A stretch of DNA of 64,000 nucleotides from Comamonas thiooxydans (GTDB lineage Bacteria > Pseudomonadota > Gammaproteobacteria > Burkholderiales > Burkholderiaceae_C). The notes under the pieces were generated by a model. That model was not told the DNA's origin. It saw only the letters and a list, made by a program, of their open reading frames with translations, and made no database searches. Made by a program: the position numbers and the translations under genes. Shown piece after piece: positions 26,157 to 36,600 of the stretch (the first letter of the stretch is position 1; every line of letters starts with the position of its first letter). The stretch covers positions 2,418,001-2,482,000 of the forward strand of contig NZ_AP026738.1 in the NCBI RefSeq assembly GCF_002157685.2, in the 5' to 3' direction.

Positions 26157-29100
26157 ATGTCTTTGAAGATCAACTTCCCCGAGTCGCTCCCCGTATCCAG
26201 CCGTCGCCAGGAAATCATGGAGGCCATGGATCGCCATCAGGTCATCATCGTCTGTGGCGAGACCGGCTCGGGCAAGACCACGCAGCTGCCCAAGATCGCA
26301 CTGGCACTGGGCCGGGGCAGGCTCAATGCCGCGCCCGACGCCAATGGCCAGGTGCGCGGCCATCTGATCGGCCACACCCAGCCGCGCCGTATTGCCGCCA
26401 GCTCGGTGGCCAAGCGCATTGCCGAAGAGCTGAACACGCCGCCCGGCGAGGTGGTGGGCTACAAGGTGCGTTTTCAGGACACGTTGCAAAAAGGCGCATC
26501 GGTCAAGCTGATGACCGACGGTATCTTGCTGGCGGAGACCCAGACCGACCCGCTGCTCAAGGCCTATGACACGCTGATCATCGACGAGGCCCACGAGCGC
26601 AGCCTGAACATCGACTTTCTGCTCGGCTATCTCAAGCAGATCCTGCCCAAGCGCCCAGACCTGAAAGTGGTGGTGACCTCGGCAACCATCGATGCCGACC
26701 GCTTTGCCAAGCACTTTGAATCCAAGAACGGTCCTGCGCCCGTCATCATGGTTTCGGGTCGTACCTATCCGGTGGAGATGCGCTATCGCCCGTTCGAGGG
26801 TGAAAAGGACAAGGATCTGAACGACGCCATTGCTGATGGCGTCGATGAACTCTGGGCCGGCGGCAAGGGAGGCGATATCCTGATCTTCCTGCCGGGCGAG
26901 CGCGAGATTCGCGAAGCCGCCGACCATCTGCGCAAGCATTTGCAGCACTCGCCCACGCTGCGCAGCGCCGAGGTGCTGCCGCTGTTCTCGCGCCTGTCGC
27001 AGGCCGAGCAGGACCGCATCTTTGACGGCCATACGGGCCGGCGCATCGTGCTGGCTACCAATGTGGCCGAAACCTCGCTCACGGTGCCGGGCATTCGCTA
27101 TGTGATCGACGCCGGTACGGCGCGTGTGAAGCGCTATTCCTTTCGCAGCAAGGTGGAGCAGTTGCTGGTCGAGCCGATCTCGCAGGCCGCAGCCAACCAG
27201 CGCGCGGGCCGTTGCGGTCGTGTGGCCAACGGCATCTGCATCCGCCTGTATGACGAAGAGAGCTTTGTCAGCCGCGACCGCTTCACCGACCCCGAAATCC
27301 TGCGTTCCTCGCTGGCTGGCGTGATCCTGCGCATGAAGTCGCTGGGTCTGGGCGATGTGGTGCATTTCCCCTTCCTCGAAGCGCCCTCGGGTCGTGCCAT
27401 CGCCGACGGTTATCAGCTGCTGGCCGAGCTGGGCGCGGTGGACGATCACGGCCATCTGCTGCCCATGGGCAAGGAGCTGTCACGCCTGCCGCTGGATCCG
27501 CGCGTGGGCCGCATGATTCTGGAGGCGCGCGAACGTCGCTCCCTGGCCGAGGTGCTGATCATCGCCTCGGCTCTGAGCGTGCAGGACGTGCGTGACCGGC
27601 CCATGGAGGCGCAGCAGCAGGCCGATCAGGCACATGCCAAGTTCGACGACGAGAAAAGCGAATTCAGCGGCTATCTGCGTTTGTGGAAGTGGCTGTCGGA
27701 TGCGCGCGGCGGCAAGGTCGTGGCCAAGAGCCGCAAGGAGATGGCGGCCCAGCACGCGCCTGCGGCCAAGCCCAATGCGCGCAACCAGGCCTTTCTGCCC
27801 GTCAGTCAGCGTGCCAGTGGTGCGCAGGTCGAAGGCACGGTGGAAGAGCGGCTGGCGCTGTTCAACCCCGCCGAGCAGGCCGACGAGGCCACGCACAAGA
27901 TCAGCAACCGCCAATGGGAGCAGCTGCTGCGCCAGAACTTCATCAATATTCGCCGCGTGCGCGAGTGGCGCGACATTCATTCTCAGCTGCTGACCGTGGT
28001 CAAGGAGCAGAAATGGTTGCTCAACAACGAGGCTGCGGGCTATGAGGCCGTGCACCTGTCCATGCTGTCGGGGCTGCTCGGCAATATTGGCTATCGTGGA
28101 GAGGAGAGCGAGAGCTATCTGGGCGCGCACGGCATCAAGTTCCACCCGCATCCCGGCGCGCACCTGAGCAAGAAGCCCGGCCGCTGGATCGTGGCGGCCG
28201 AGCAGGTCGAGACCTCGCGTCTCTACGGCCGTGGCATTGCGGCCATAGAGCCGCAGTGGCTGGAGGAGGTGGGCGGCCATCTGCTTAAGAAACAGTTGCT
28301 GGACCCGCACTGGAGCAAGAAGCAGGCCGATGTGGTGGCGCTGGAGCGCGCCACGCTCTACGGCCTGGTGGTCTACAACGGCCGCCGCGTCAGCTACGGC
28401 CGCGTCGATCCGTACGAGGCGCGCAATCTCTTCATCCGCCAGGCGCTGGTGGAGGGCGAGTGGGAAACCCAATGGCATTTCCTGCCCGCCAACCTCAAGC
28501 TCATGCGCAAGGTCGAGGAGCTGGAGCACAAGAGCCGTCGCCAGGACGTGCTGGTCGACGACGAGCTGATCTTTGCCTTCTACGACCAGCATCTGCCCAA
28601 GGATGTGTACAGCGGCGCAAGCTTCGACAAGTGGTTCCGCGCCGAGAGCAGGAACCAGCCCGAGCTGCTGCGCCTGTCCAGGGACGAGCTGATGCGGCAC
28701 GAGGCCGCAGGCATCACCACGGACAAATTCCCCAAGACCGTGAAGCTGGGCGGTGCCGATTGCAGCGCCAGCTATCTGCACAGCCCCGGTGATGCGCGCG
28801 ACGGCATCACCGTCACCGTTCCGCTGTTCGTGCTCAACCAGGTGTCGGAGGAGCGCGCCGAGTGGCTGGTGCCGGGCATGCTCAAGGACAAGATCCAGGC
28901 GCTCCTGAAGAGCCTGCCCCAGCGCCCGCGCAGCCGTTTCGTGCCGCTGCCCGAGAGCGCGGCGCGGCTGGCCGAGCTGTTCACGCAGAACGAGCGCTGG
29001 GCCCAGGGTGGGCTGATCGATGCCTTGCTCAAGCAGGTGCGCGACGAGACTTCGCTGGATGTGAAGCGCGCCGACTTCAAGCTGGACATGCTGAGCCCGC

Positions 29101-30203
29101 ATCTGTTCATGAACTTCCGCATCACCGACGAGCATGGCCGCCAGCTGGGCCAGGGCCGCAATCTGGGTGCGCTCAAGGCCGAGTGGGGCGCCAAGGCACG
29201 CGGCGCTTTCCAGGCGCTTGCTTCATTAAAGGTAGCTGCTGGCGCTGGTGATCCGGTAAATTCAGAGAAAAAAGCATCTGAAAGTGAGAAGAATAAAGCG
29301 CAAGAAGCTCCTAAAAATGATAAGGCTGTGGCGGGCAAGCCGGCCCAGTCGCATGATGCGCGCTACAAGGACTGGAGTTTCGGCGAGCTGCCCGAGCTCA
29401 TGGAGATCAAGAAGGGCGGCACCACGCTGATCGGCTTTCCGGCCTTGATCGACCATGGCGACGCCGTCGGCATCGAAGTCTTCGACGAGCCCGAAGCGGC
29501 TGCTGCGAAGCACCGCGTGGGTCTGCGTCGGCTGTTCGCGCTGCAGATTCGCGATGCGCTCAAGTATCTGGAAAAGAATATTCCCGATCTGCAGAAGATG
29601 GCCGTGGCCTATATGCCGCTGGGTACGCAGGAGGAGTTGCGCAGCCAGATCATCGACGTGGCCATAGACCGCGCCTTTCTGCAGGAGCCGCTGCCGAGCA
29701 ACGAGGCCGACTTCAAGCAGCGCGTGCAGGACGGCCGTGGCCGCCTGACGCTGATTGCCAACGAGGTGGCTCGCATGTCGGCCACCATCCTTATCGAGTA
29801 CGCGGCCGCCGCGCGCAAGATCAAGGACACCAAGAACGCGCCGGAGGCCACCAAGGACGCGAGCGAGCAGCTGCAAAAGCTGATGCCCAAGAACTTCATC
29901 GCAGTGGCCCCCTGGGCGCAGCTCGGTCATTACGCGCGCTACCTCAAGGCGATTACCTCACGCCTGGACAAGTACCGGGCCGATCCGGCGCGCGATGCCG
30001 CCAAGCTCAAGGAGCTGCTGCCGCTGGAGCAGCGCTACTGGCGGCTGGTGGCCGAGCGCAAGGGGCAGATCGATGCCCGCATGCAGGAGTACCGCTGGAT
30101 GCTGGAGGAGCTGCGCGTGAGCTTTTTTGCCCAGGAGCTGCGCACGCCGTATCCGGTCAGCGCCAAGCGGCTGGACAAGGTCTGGGCGCAGCTGCAGCAG
30201 TGA
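26157..30203 (+). CDS. hrpA: ATP-dependent RNA helicase HrpA (DEAH family)
   Basis: 1348-residue cytoplasmic DEAH helicase, close to the usual HrpA length (about 1300). Motif I GETGSGKTTQ (Lys40), motif II DEAH followed by ERSLNIDFLLG (about 143-150), SAT in VVTSATIDADRF, and QRAGRCGR (motif VI, about 345). The HA2/OB domains and the C-terminal DUF3418 region (from about 720) are present. In E. coli HrpA acts on stalled or colliding ribosomes. At about 1022-1062 there is an atypical Lys/Glu/Ala-rich linker coded by AT-rich DNA that begins with a match to a dispersed repeat. It is convergent with the LysR gene, 38 bp away. Confidence 0.95.
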   Translation: MSLKINFPESLPVSSRRQEIMEAMDRHQVIIVCGETGSGKTTQLPKIALALGRGRLNAAPDANGQVRGHLIGHTQPRRIAASSVAKRIAEELNTPPGEVVGYKVRFQDTLQKGASVKLMTDGILLAETQTDPLLKAYDTLIIDEAHERSLNIDFLLGYLKQILPKRPDLKVVVTSATIDADRFAKHFESKNGPAPVIMVSGRTYPVEMRYRPFEGEKDKDLNDAIADGVDELWAGGKGGDILIFLPGEREIREAADHLRKHLQHSPTLRSAEVLPLFSRLSQAEQDRIFDGHTGRRIVLATNVAETSLTVPGIRYVIDAGTARVKRYSFRSKVEQLLVEPISQAAANQRAGRCGRVANGICIRLYDEESFVSRDRFTDPEILRSSLAGVILRMKSLGLGDVVHFPFLEAPSGRAIADGYQLLAELGAVDDHGHLLPMGKELSRLPLDPRVGRMILEARERRSLAEVLIIASALSVQDVRDRPMEAQQQADQAHAKFDDEKSEFSGYLRLWKWLSDARGGKVVAKSRKEMAAQHAPAAKPNARNQAFLPVSQRASGAQVEGTVEERLALFNPAEQADEATHKISNRQWEQLLRQNFINIRRVREWRDIHSQLLTVVKEQKWLLNNEAAGYEAVHLSMLSGLLGNIGYRGEESESYLGAHGIKFHPHPGAHLSKKPGRWIVAAEQVETSRLYGRGIAAIEPQWLEEVGGHLLKKQLLDPHWSKKQADVVALERATLYGLVVYNGRRVSYGRVDPYEARNLFIRQALVEGEWETQWHFLPANLKLMRKVEELEHKSRRQDVLVDDELIFAFYDQHLPKDVYSGASFDKWFRAESRNQPELLRLSRDELMRHEAAGITTDKFPKTVKLGGADCSASYLHSPGDARDGITVTVPLFVLNQVSEERAEWLVPGMLKDKIQALLKSLPQRPRSRFVPLPESAARLAELFTQNERWAQGGLIDALLKQVRDETSLDVKRADFKLDMLSPHLFMNFRITDEHGRQLGQGRNLGALKAEWGAKARGAFQALASLKVAAGAGDPVNSEKKASESEKNKAQEAPKNDKAVAGKPAQSHDARYKDWSFGELPELMEIKKGGTTLIGFPALIDHGDAVGIEVFDEPEAAAAKHRVGLRRLFALQIRDALKYLEKNIPDLQKMAVAYMPLGTQEELRSQIIDVAIDRAFLQEPLPSNEADFKQRVQDGRGRLTLIANEVARMSATILIEYAAAARKIKDTKNAPEATKDASEQLQKLMPKNFIAVAPWAQLGHYARYLKAITSRLDKYRADPARDAAKLKELLPLEQRYWRLVAERKGQIDARMQEYRWMLEELRVSFFAQELRTPYPVSAKRLDKVWAQLQQ
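29226..29262 (+). repeat. Partial copy of the dispersed repeat inside hrpA
   Basis: AGCTGCTGGCGCTGGTGATC (29233-29252) resembles the 5' half of the intergenic repeat at 45114-45163 (AGCTGCCGGCGCTTGTGTATC). The surrounding 120 bp is AT-rich and codes a low-complexity linker, unlike the rest of hrpA. It keeps the reading frame. The match is by eye only. Confidence 0.45.
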
Positions 30204-30241
30204 TGCTGCCCTGACGGTTTGGCAAGTGCGGCCCTGCCTGC

Positions 30242-31168
30242 CTAGGCGGGCCGGCTTTCGCCCTGCAGCAGCGGATTGCGCGAAAACAGCTCCACCACCC
30301 AGTCCACAAAGGCGCGCACCTTGGCGCTGAGGTGGGAGTTGGGCGGATAGACCACATAGATCGGCAGCAGAGGGTGCTTCCAGTCCTCCAGCACCCGTTG
30401 CAACTGGCCGTTTTCCAGGTACTTGTGAATCTGGAAGCGGCTGAGCTGCCCTATGCCCTGGCCTGCGAGTATGGCGCTGATATAGGCATTGCCCTCGTTG
30501 ACGCCAAGATGCGCGGGACTGGCGATCTCTATCACTTCGCCGCCCTTGTGGAACTCCAGCGGATAGCGCCGGGCCGAGACCGGAGAGAAATAGATCACGT
30601 TGCGATGGCCTGACTCCAGGTCACGCGGATGCTGGGGCACGCCGTGGCGCTGCAGATATTCGGGGGCGGCTACGGTGATGAATTCCAGATTGCCGATGCG
30701 GCGCGCCACCAGGGACTGGTCGGAGAGCTCGCCACCGCGGATTACGCAGTCCACGTTGTCGCTGATCAGGTCCACGGTGCGGTCGCTCACGCCCAGATCG
30801 ATCTGTATCTCTGGGTAGCGAGACTGGAACTCGCTCAGATGGGGAATGATGAGCAGACGCGCCACGGTCGTTCCCACATCCACGCGCAGGCGCCCGCGCG
30901 GCGTGGTGCGGGCCTGGCTGACGCTGGCCTCGAGGTCGTCGAAGTCGGCGAGCAGACGTACCGCGCGGTCGTAGTAGGCCGCACCGTCGGCGGTCACGGT
31001 GACGCGGCGCGTGGTACGGTTGAGCAGCTTTACGCGCAGGCGCTCTTCCAGCGCCTGCACATTCTTGGTCACACTGGCTTTTGGCATTTGCAGCGAATCG
31101 GCTGCACGCGTGAAAGTGCCGGCTTCCACGACCCGCGCGAAAATACGCATAGCCTGTATCTGATCCAT
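30242..31168 (-). CDS. LysR-family regulator of the RND efflux operon (CeoR/BpeT-like)
   Basis: 308-residue LysR regulator. The winged helix-turn-helix is at about 3-62 (FARVVEAGTFTRAADSLQMPKASVTKNVQALE); the effector domain is at about 90-295. AAGGAGATCC gives a strong ribosome site for the ATG at 31168. It is divergent from the lipase-like gene at 31345 with 176 bp between them. This is the ceoR-llpE-ceoAB-opcM / bpeT-llpE-bpeEF-oprC arrangement known in Burkholderia, where the regulator activates the pump in response to aromatic effectors. The equivalent role here is inferred from gene order. Confidence 0.85.
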   Translation of the reverse strand: MDQIQAMRIFARVVEAGTFTRAADSLQMPKASVTKNVQALEERLRVKLLNRTTRRVTVTADGAAYYDRAVRLLADFDDLEASVSQARTTPRGRLRVDVGTTVARLLIIPHLSEFQSRYPEIQIDLGVSDRTVDLISDNVDCVIRGGELSDQSLVARRIGNLEFITVAAPEYLQRHGVPQHPRDLESGHRNVIYFSPVSARRYPLEFHKGGEVIEIASPAHLGVNEGNAYISAILAGQGIGQLSRFQIHKYLENGQLQRVLEDWKHPLLPIYVVYPPNSHLSAKVRAFVDWVVELFSRNPLLQGESRPA

Positions 31169-31344
31169 GGGATCTCCTTGTCCTCGCGAAAACCCGGACT
31201 CGCCGAGGATGCGGGATTCTCACACACAGCTCACACCGTCATTGTTCGAGAATTGGAAACAGTGTGGCCGCGTTTGCGGGGTTTATGCCGTCAAGTGCTG
31301 TTGCTACATTTCTGTTCCATCACCCGGTCCTGTCCGGAAAATCC

Positions 31345-32169
31345 ATGTCAAACACCAAAGCCACCGCATTGCAGCCGATTCCTCATACCGACACCACGAT
31401 TTCCGTGGCCGACGGTGTGCAGGCCGATGTGCGCATATACGGCGGCAAGCGGCGCGGCGAAGTCGTCCCGCTGGTGCTGCATTTCCATGGCGGCGCATTT
31501 GTGGCCGGAGATCTGGACAACGGTTGCACCGTCGGCAGCTCGTTGGCGGCGGCCGGGGCCTGTGTGGTGTCGCTGGCCTATCCGCTGGCACCCGAGCATC
31601 CGTTTCCGCGTCCGCTGGAGCTAGGCTACGAGGTGCTGCTGTGGGCTTACAAGCAACGCACCAAGCTGGCCGGAAAGGGCGCTCCGCTCTATCTGGCCGG
31701 CGAAGAGGCCGGCGCCAATCTGGCTGCTGGCGTCTGCATGATGGCGCGCGATCAGCAGCATCCGCCGCTGGCCGGGCAGATCCTCATCTCGCCGATGCTC
31801 GACCCCTGCGCTGCCACGCCTTCGCAGCGTGCCGCTCAGGGCGAGTCCGTCGAATGCAAATGGGCTGCGGGCTGGTGCCAGTACCTGGGCGGCCCGCACG
31901 ATGCCGAGCACCCTTATGCCGTGCCCGCGCGTGCCCGCCGTCTGGCGGGGTTGCCGCCGACGCTGATTCTGGTGGGGCAGATAGACCCCATGCGCGATGA
32001 AGCGCTGAACTATGCCGCACGGCTGGAAGCTGCCGGATTGACCGTCTTCCCGCATGTGTTCGCCGAAGTGGGGCAGTGGCCGGAGGCGCTGATGGAGCCA
32101 CCGCCCGAGTCTTGCCCCTGTGAAGGCCAGCTGCGCCAGTTTTTCGAAACCACCCGATGTCGGCTCTGA
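31345..32169 (+). CDS. llpE: Lipase-like alpha/beta-hydrolase protein LlpE, catalytic serine missing
   Basis: 274-residue protein of the hormone-sensitive-lipase-like alpha/beta-hydrolase family. The oxyanion motif FHGGAF (48-52) and the strand-helix order are normal, and VGQIDPMRDEA keeps the acid position. The nucleophile elbow, normally GDSAGG, reads GEEAGA (119-124), with Glu121 in the serine position. The usual HGF histidine near the C-terminus is also not evident (the region reads FAEVGQWPEAL). It is therefore probably not an esterase. It is first in the efflux operon, as llpE is in Burkholderia ceo/bpe loci. The ATG at 31345 fits the family N-terminus; longer readings do not. Confidence 0.8.
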   Translation: MSNTKATALQPIPHTDTTISVADGVQADVRIYGGKRRGEVVPLVLHFHGGAFVAGDLDNGCTVGSSLAAAGACVVSLAYPLAPEHPFPRPLELGYEVLLWAYKQRTKLAGKGAPLYLAGEEAGANLAAGVCMMARDQQHPPLAGQILISPMLDPCAATPSQRAAQGESVECKWAAGWCQYLGGPHDAEHPYAVPARARRLAGLPPTLILVGQIDPMRDEALNYAARLEAAGLTVFPHVFAEVGQWPEALMEPPPESCPCEGQLRQFFETTRCRL

Positions 32170-32349
32170 GCTGATCCTGCCCTGCTGAGACCGCCGACCT
32201 GATCCGGCCCCCTGGGCCTGACGCAGCATGGCTGCGCCTTTTTCTTCTCTTTCTCATTCGATTCCTGGCCTGAGCGCTGGAAGGGATGAGTCTTGCCTGC
32301 CGCCGAAAGAGCCGCTACCGCTTTCAACCCTTGAACCAAAGACATTGCC

Positions 32350-33591
32350 ATGAACGAGCACTCCAAACTCTCCAACCGCCGCCGGTGGGCCGCCGTCGGC
32401 GTCGCCGCTGCAGTGATCGCCACGACCGCCGCCATGCTGGGCCTGCAGGCGTCGCACGCAGAAGCGCCGGCTGCGCAAGCCGCCGCGCCGGCCGTGCCGG
32501 TCTCGGCAGCCCAGGTTCTGCAGCAGGACGTGACGCTGTGGAATGAATTCTCCGGCCGCCTCGAAGCCGTGCAGCGCGTGGATGTGCAGCCGCGCGTCTC
32601 GGGAGCGGTGCAGGCCGTGCATTTCAAGGAAGGTGCGCTGGTCAGGGCTGGCGATCTACTGTTCACCGTGGACCCGGCTCCCTATGTGGCAGAAGTCGAT
32701 CGCGCCGAAGCCCAGGTGGTTGCCGCCAAGGCGCGCATGGCCTACACCCAGAGCGAGTCCGAGCGCGCCACGCGTCTGTGGGATGAGCGGGCGATCGCGC
32801 AAAAGGAATACGACGAACGGGTGAATGCCCGGCGCGAGGCCGATGCGAATCTGCGCGCCGCCCAGGCGGCGCTGCAGACCGCCAAGCTGAACCTGGGCTA
32901 CACCCAGGTCAAGGCTCCCGTGAGCGGGCGCGTGGGCCGCATCGAAGTCACCGTGGGCAATCTCGTGAGCTCGGGAGCCGGAGCGCCGGTGCTGACCACC
33001 CTGGTGTCGGTGGATCCGATGTATGCCAGTTTCGACGCCGACGAGCAGATCGTGGCCCAGGCGCTGCAGGGGCTGCAGAGCGCAAGCCAGGGACGCAGCA
33101 CGCGTGCGTTGATTGAAACCATTCCCGTGCAGATGGGTGTGGGCACCAGCGGCGGCACGCCTTATGCCGGTCATCTGCAGCTCATAGACAACCAGGTCGA
33201 TGCCAAGAGCGGCACGGTGCGTGTGCGCGCCGTGTTCGGCAATGTGGACGGCACGCTGATGGCCGGCCAGTTCGCGCGCATCCGCATGGGGCAGCCCCAG
33301 ACCACCCAGGCCGTGCTCATCAACGAGCGCGCCGTGGGCACGGACCAGAGCAAGAAATTCGTGCTGGTGATTGGCGAGGGCAACAAGGCCGAGTACCGGG
33401 AGGTGCAACTGGGCGCGCCGGTGGACGGCCTGCGCGTGGTCACTTCGGGCCTCAAGGCCGGCGAGCGCATCGTCGTCAACGGACTGCAGCGTGTGCGCCC
33501 CGGCGTGGTGGTCGCGCCTCAGGACGTGCCCATGGATGCCAAGGCCGAGCTGGCCGATGGCCGCGGCACCGCCAAGCAACCCACGGTCTGA
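32350..33591 (+). CDS. RND efflux periplasmic adaptor (MexE/CeoA/BpeE-like)
   Basis: 413-residue membrane-fusion protein joining the inner-membrane pump to the outer-membrane channel. It has an N-terminal signal/anchor (about 13-37, WAAVGVAAAVIATTAAMLGL), a first lipoyl half (RVDVQPRVSGAVQAVHFKEGALVRAGDLLF, about 75-105), a helical hairpin (110-175), a second lipoyl half (LGYTQVKAPVSGRVG), then beta-barrel and membrane-proximal domains. No lipobox cysteine. It lies 180 bp after llpE and 22 bp before the permease gene. Confidence 0.93.
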   Translation: MNEHSKLSNRRRWAAVGVAAAVIATTAAMLGLQASHAEAPAAQAAAPAVPVSAAQVLQQDVTLWNEFSGRLEAVQRVDVQPRVSGAVQAVHFKEGALVRAGDLLFTVDPAPYVAEVDRAEAQVVAAKARMAYTQSESERATRLWDERAIAQKEYDERVNARREADANLRAAQAALQTAKLNLGYTQVKAPVSGRVGRIEVTVGNLVSSGAGAPVLTTLVSVDPMYASFDADEQIVAQALQGLQSASQGRSTRALIETIPVQMGVGTSGGTPYAGHLQLIDNQVDAKSGTVRVRAVFGNVDGTLMAGQFARIRMGQPQTTQAVLINERAVGTDQSKKFVLVIGEGNKAEYREVQLGAPVDGLRVVTSGLKAGERIVVNGLQRVRPGVVVAPQDVPMDAKAELADGRGTAKQPTV

Positions 33592-33613
33592 GAACCCTTA
33601 ATCCTCCGACACC

Positions 33614-36600
33614 ATGAACCTTTCCCGATTTTTCATCGACCGCCCGATCTTTGCGGGTGTGCTGTCGGTGCTCATCTTTCTCGCTGGCCTGATCGCCATG
33701 CGGACGCTGCCGATCTCGGAATACCCCGAGGTCGCCCCCCCCTCGGTCGTGGTGCGCGCCCAGTACCCCGGCGCCAACCCCAAGGTGATTGCCGAAACCG
33801 TGGCCACGCCGCTGGAGGAATCCATCAACGGCGTGGAAGGCATGCTTTACATGGGCAGCCAGGCCACGACCGACGGCGTGATGACGCTGACCGTGACCTT
33901 TGCACTGGGCACCGATCCCGACAAGGCCCAGCAACTGGTGCAGAACCGCGTCTCCCAGGCCGAGCCACGCCTGCCCGAGGAAGTGCGCCGCCTGGGCATC
34001 ACCACGGTCAAGAGCGCGCCCGACCTGACCATGGTCGTGCACATGGTCTCGCCCAACGGCCGCTATGACATCGACTATCTGCGCAACTATGCCGTGCTCA
34101 ATGTGAAGGACCGCTTGGCGCGCATCAAGGGCGTGGGTCAGGTGCAGATCTTCGGCGGCGGCGACTATTCCATGCGTGCCTGGCTGGACCCGCAGAAGGT
34201 GGCGCAGCGCGGTCTCTCGGCCGCCGATGTGGTGGCTGCCATCCGCGGCCAGAACGTGCAGGCTGCGGCCGGCGTGGTCGGCGCCTCGCCCGGTCTGCCC
34301 GGTGTGGACATGCAGCTGTCCATCAATGCGCAAGGCCGCTTGCAGACCGAGGAAGAGTTCGGCGACATCATCGTCAAGACCGGCTCCGACGGTGCCGTGA
34401 CGCGCTTGCGTGACGTGGCCAGGCTGGAGCTGGGCGCAGCCGACTATTCGCTGCGCTCCCTGCTCAACAACGACCCCGCCGTCGGCATGGGCGTGTTCCA
34501 GGCTCCGGGCTCGAATGCCCTGGAGATCTCGGCCAATGTGCGCTCCACCATGGCCGAGCTGCAAAAGCACATGCCTGAAGGCGTGGAGTTCCGCATCGCC
34601 TACGACCCCACGCAATTCGTGCGTGCCTCGATCAAGTCCGTGATCCAGACCCTGCTGGAAGCCGTGGCCCTGGTCGTGGTGGTGGTGATCCTGTTCCTGC
34701 AGACCTGGCGTGCCTCCATCATTCCGCTGCTGGCCGTGCCGGTGTCGGTGGTGGGGACGTTTGCCGTGCTGCACCTGCTGGGCTTTTCCATCAATGCGCT
34801 GAGCCTGTTCGGCCTGGTGCTGGCCATCGGCATCGTGGTGGATGACGCCATCGTGGTGGTGGAGAACGTGGAGCGCAACATCGAGGCCGGTCTGTCGCCG
34901 CGCCAGGCCACCTACCGCGCCATGCAGGAGGTGAGCGGGCCCATCATCGCCATCGCCCTGGTGCTGGTGGCCGTGTTCGTGCCGCTGGCCTTCATCAGCG
35001 GCCTGACGGGCCAGTTCTATCGCCAGTTCGCGGTGACCATCGCCATCTCGACGGTGATCTCGGCCATCAACTCGCTGACCCTGTCGCCTGCGCTTTCCGC
35101 GCTGCTGCTGCGCGGCCACGATGCGCCCAAGGACGCTCTGACACGCGGCATGGAGCGCGTGCTGGGCGGGTTCTTTCGCCGCTTCAATGCCTTGTTCCGC
35201 CGCGGCTCCGATGCCTACAGCGGCGGCGTGCAGCGCGTCATCGGCCGCAAGGCGCTGATGCTGGTGATCTACGCCGTGCTGGTGGGCGCGACCTGTGGTC
35301 TGTTCAAGCTGGTGCCTGGCGGCTTTGTGCCGGCCCAGGACAAGCAGTACCTGGTCGGCTTTGCCCAGCTGCCCGATGGTGCCACGCTGGACCGTACCGA
35401 AGACGTGATCCGCCGCATGGGCGAGATCGTCAAGAACAATCCCAATGTGGAAGACGCCATCGCCTTCCCCGGCCTGTCCATCAACGGCTTCACCAACAGC
35501 TCCAACTCGGGCATTGTCTTTGTCACGCTCAAGCCCTTTGCCGAGCGCACGCATGCAGACCAGAGCGGCGGTGCCGTGGCGGGCCAGCTCAACCAGGCTT
35601 TTGGCAGCATTCAGGAAGCCTTCATCGCCATGTTCCCGCCGCCGCCCGTGGCGGGCCTGGGCACGACCGGCGGCTTCAAGCTGCAGATCGAGGACCGTGC
35701 CTCGCTGGGCTATGACGCCATGGACGCGGCCGTGAAGGCCTTCATGGCCAAGGCCTACCAGACGCCGGAGCTGGCCGGCCTGTTCACCAGCTGGCAGGTC
35801 AACGTACCCCAGCTCTATGCCGCCATCGACCGAACCAAGGCGCGTCAGCTCGGCGTGCCCGTGACGGATATCTTCGAGACGCTGCAGATCTACCTGGGCA
35901 GCCTGTACGCGAACGACTTCAACCAGTTCGGTCGCACCTACAGCGTGCGAGTGCAGGCCGATGCCGCCTACCGGGCGCGTGCCGAGGATGTGGGACTGCT
36001 CAAGGTGCGTTCCACCACGGGCGAGATGGTGCCGCTGTCGGCGCTGATGAAGCTCGAGCCCAGCTTCGGGCCAGAACGCGCCATGCGCTACAACGGCTTT
36101 CTGGCCGCTGACGTGAATGGCGGTCCCGCACCCGGCTTCTCGTCGGGCCAGGCCCAGGCAGCCGTCGAGCGCATTGCCGCCGAAACCCTGCCGCCCGGCA
36201 TAGGCTTCGAGTGGACCGAGCTGACCTACCAGGAAATCCTGGCCGGCAATTCCGCCGTGCTGGTGTTCCCCATCGCCATCCTGCTGGTCTTCCTGGTGCT
36301 GGCAGCGCAGTATGAAAGCCTGACCCTGCCCATCGCCATCATCCTCATCGTGCCCATGGGCCTGCTGGCCGCCATGACGGGAGTGTGGCTGAGCGGCGGC
36401 GACAACAATGTGTTCACGCAGATCGGGCTCATCGTGCTGGTGGGGCTGTCGGCCAAGAACGCCATCCTGATCGTGGAGTTCGCCCGCGAGCTGGAGTTTG
36501 CCGGCCGCACGCCCGTGCAGGCCGCCATCGAAGCCAGCCGCCTGCGCTTGCGCCCCATCCTCATGACCTCGCTGGCCTTTGTCATGGGCGTGCTGCCCCT

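Noticed and set aside
30204..30260. Possible terminator hairpin between hrpA and the LysR gene
   Set aside because: GGCCC-TGCC...GGCGGGCC pairs imperfectly, overlaps the lysR stop and has no U-run on either strand.
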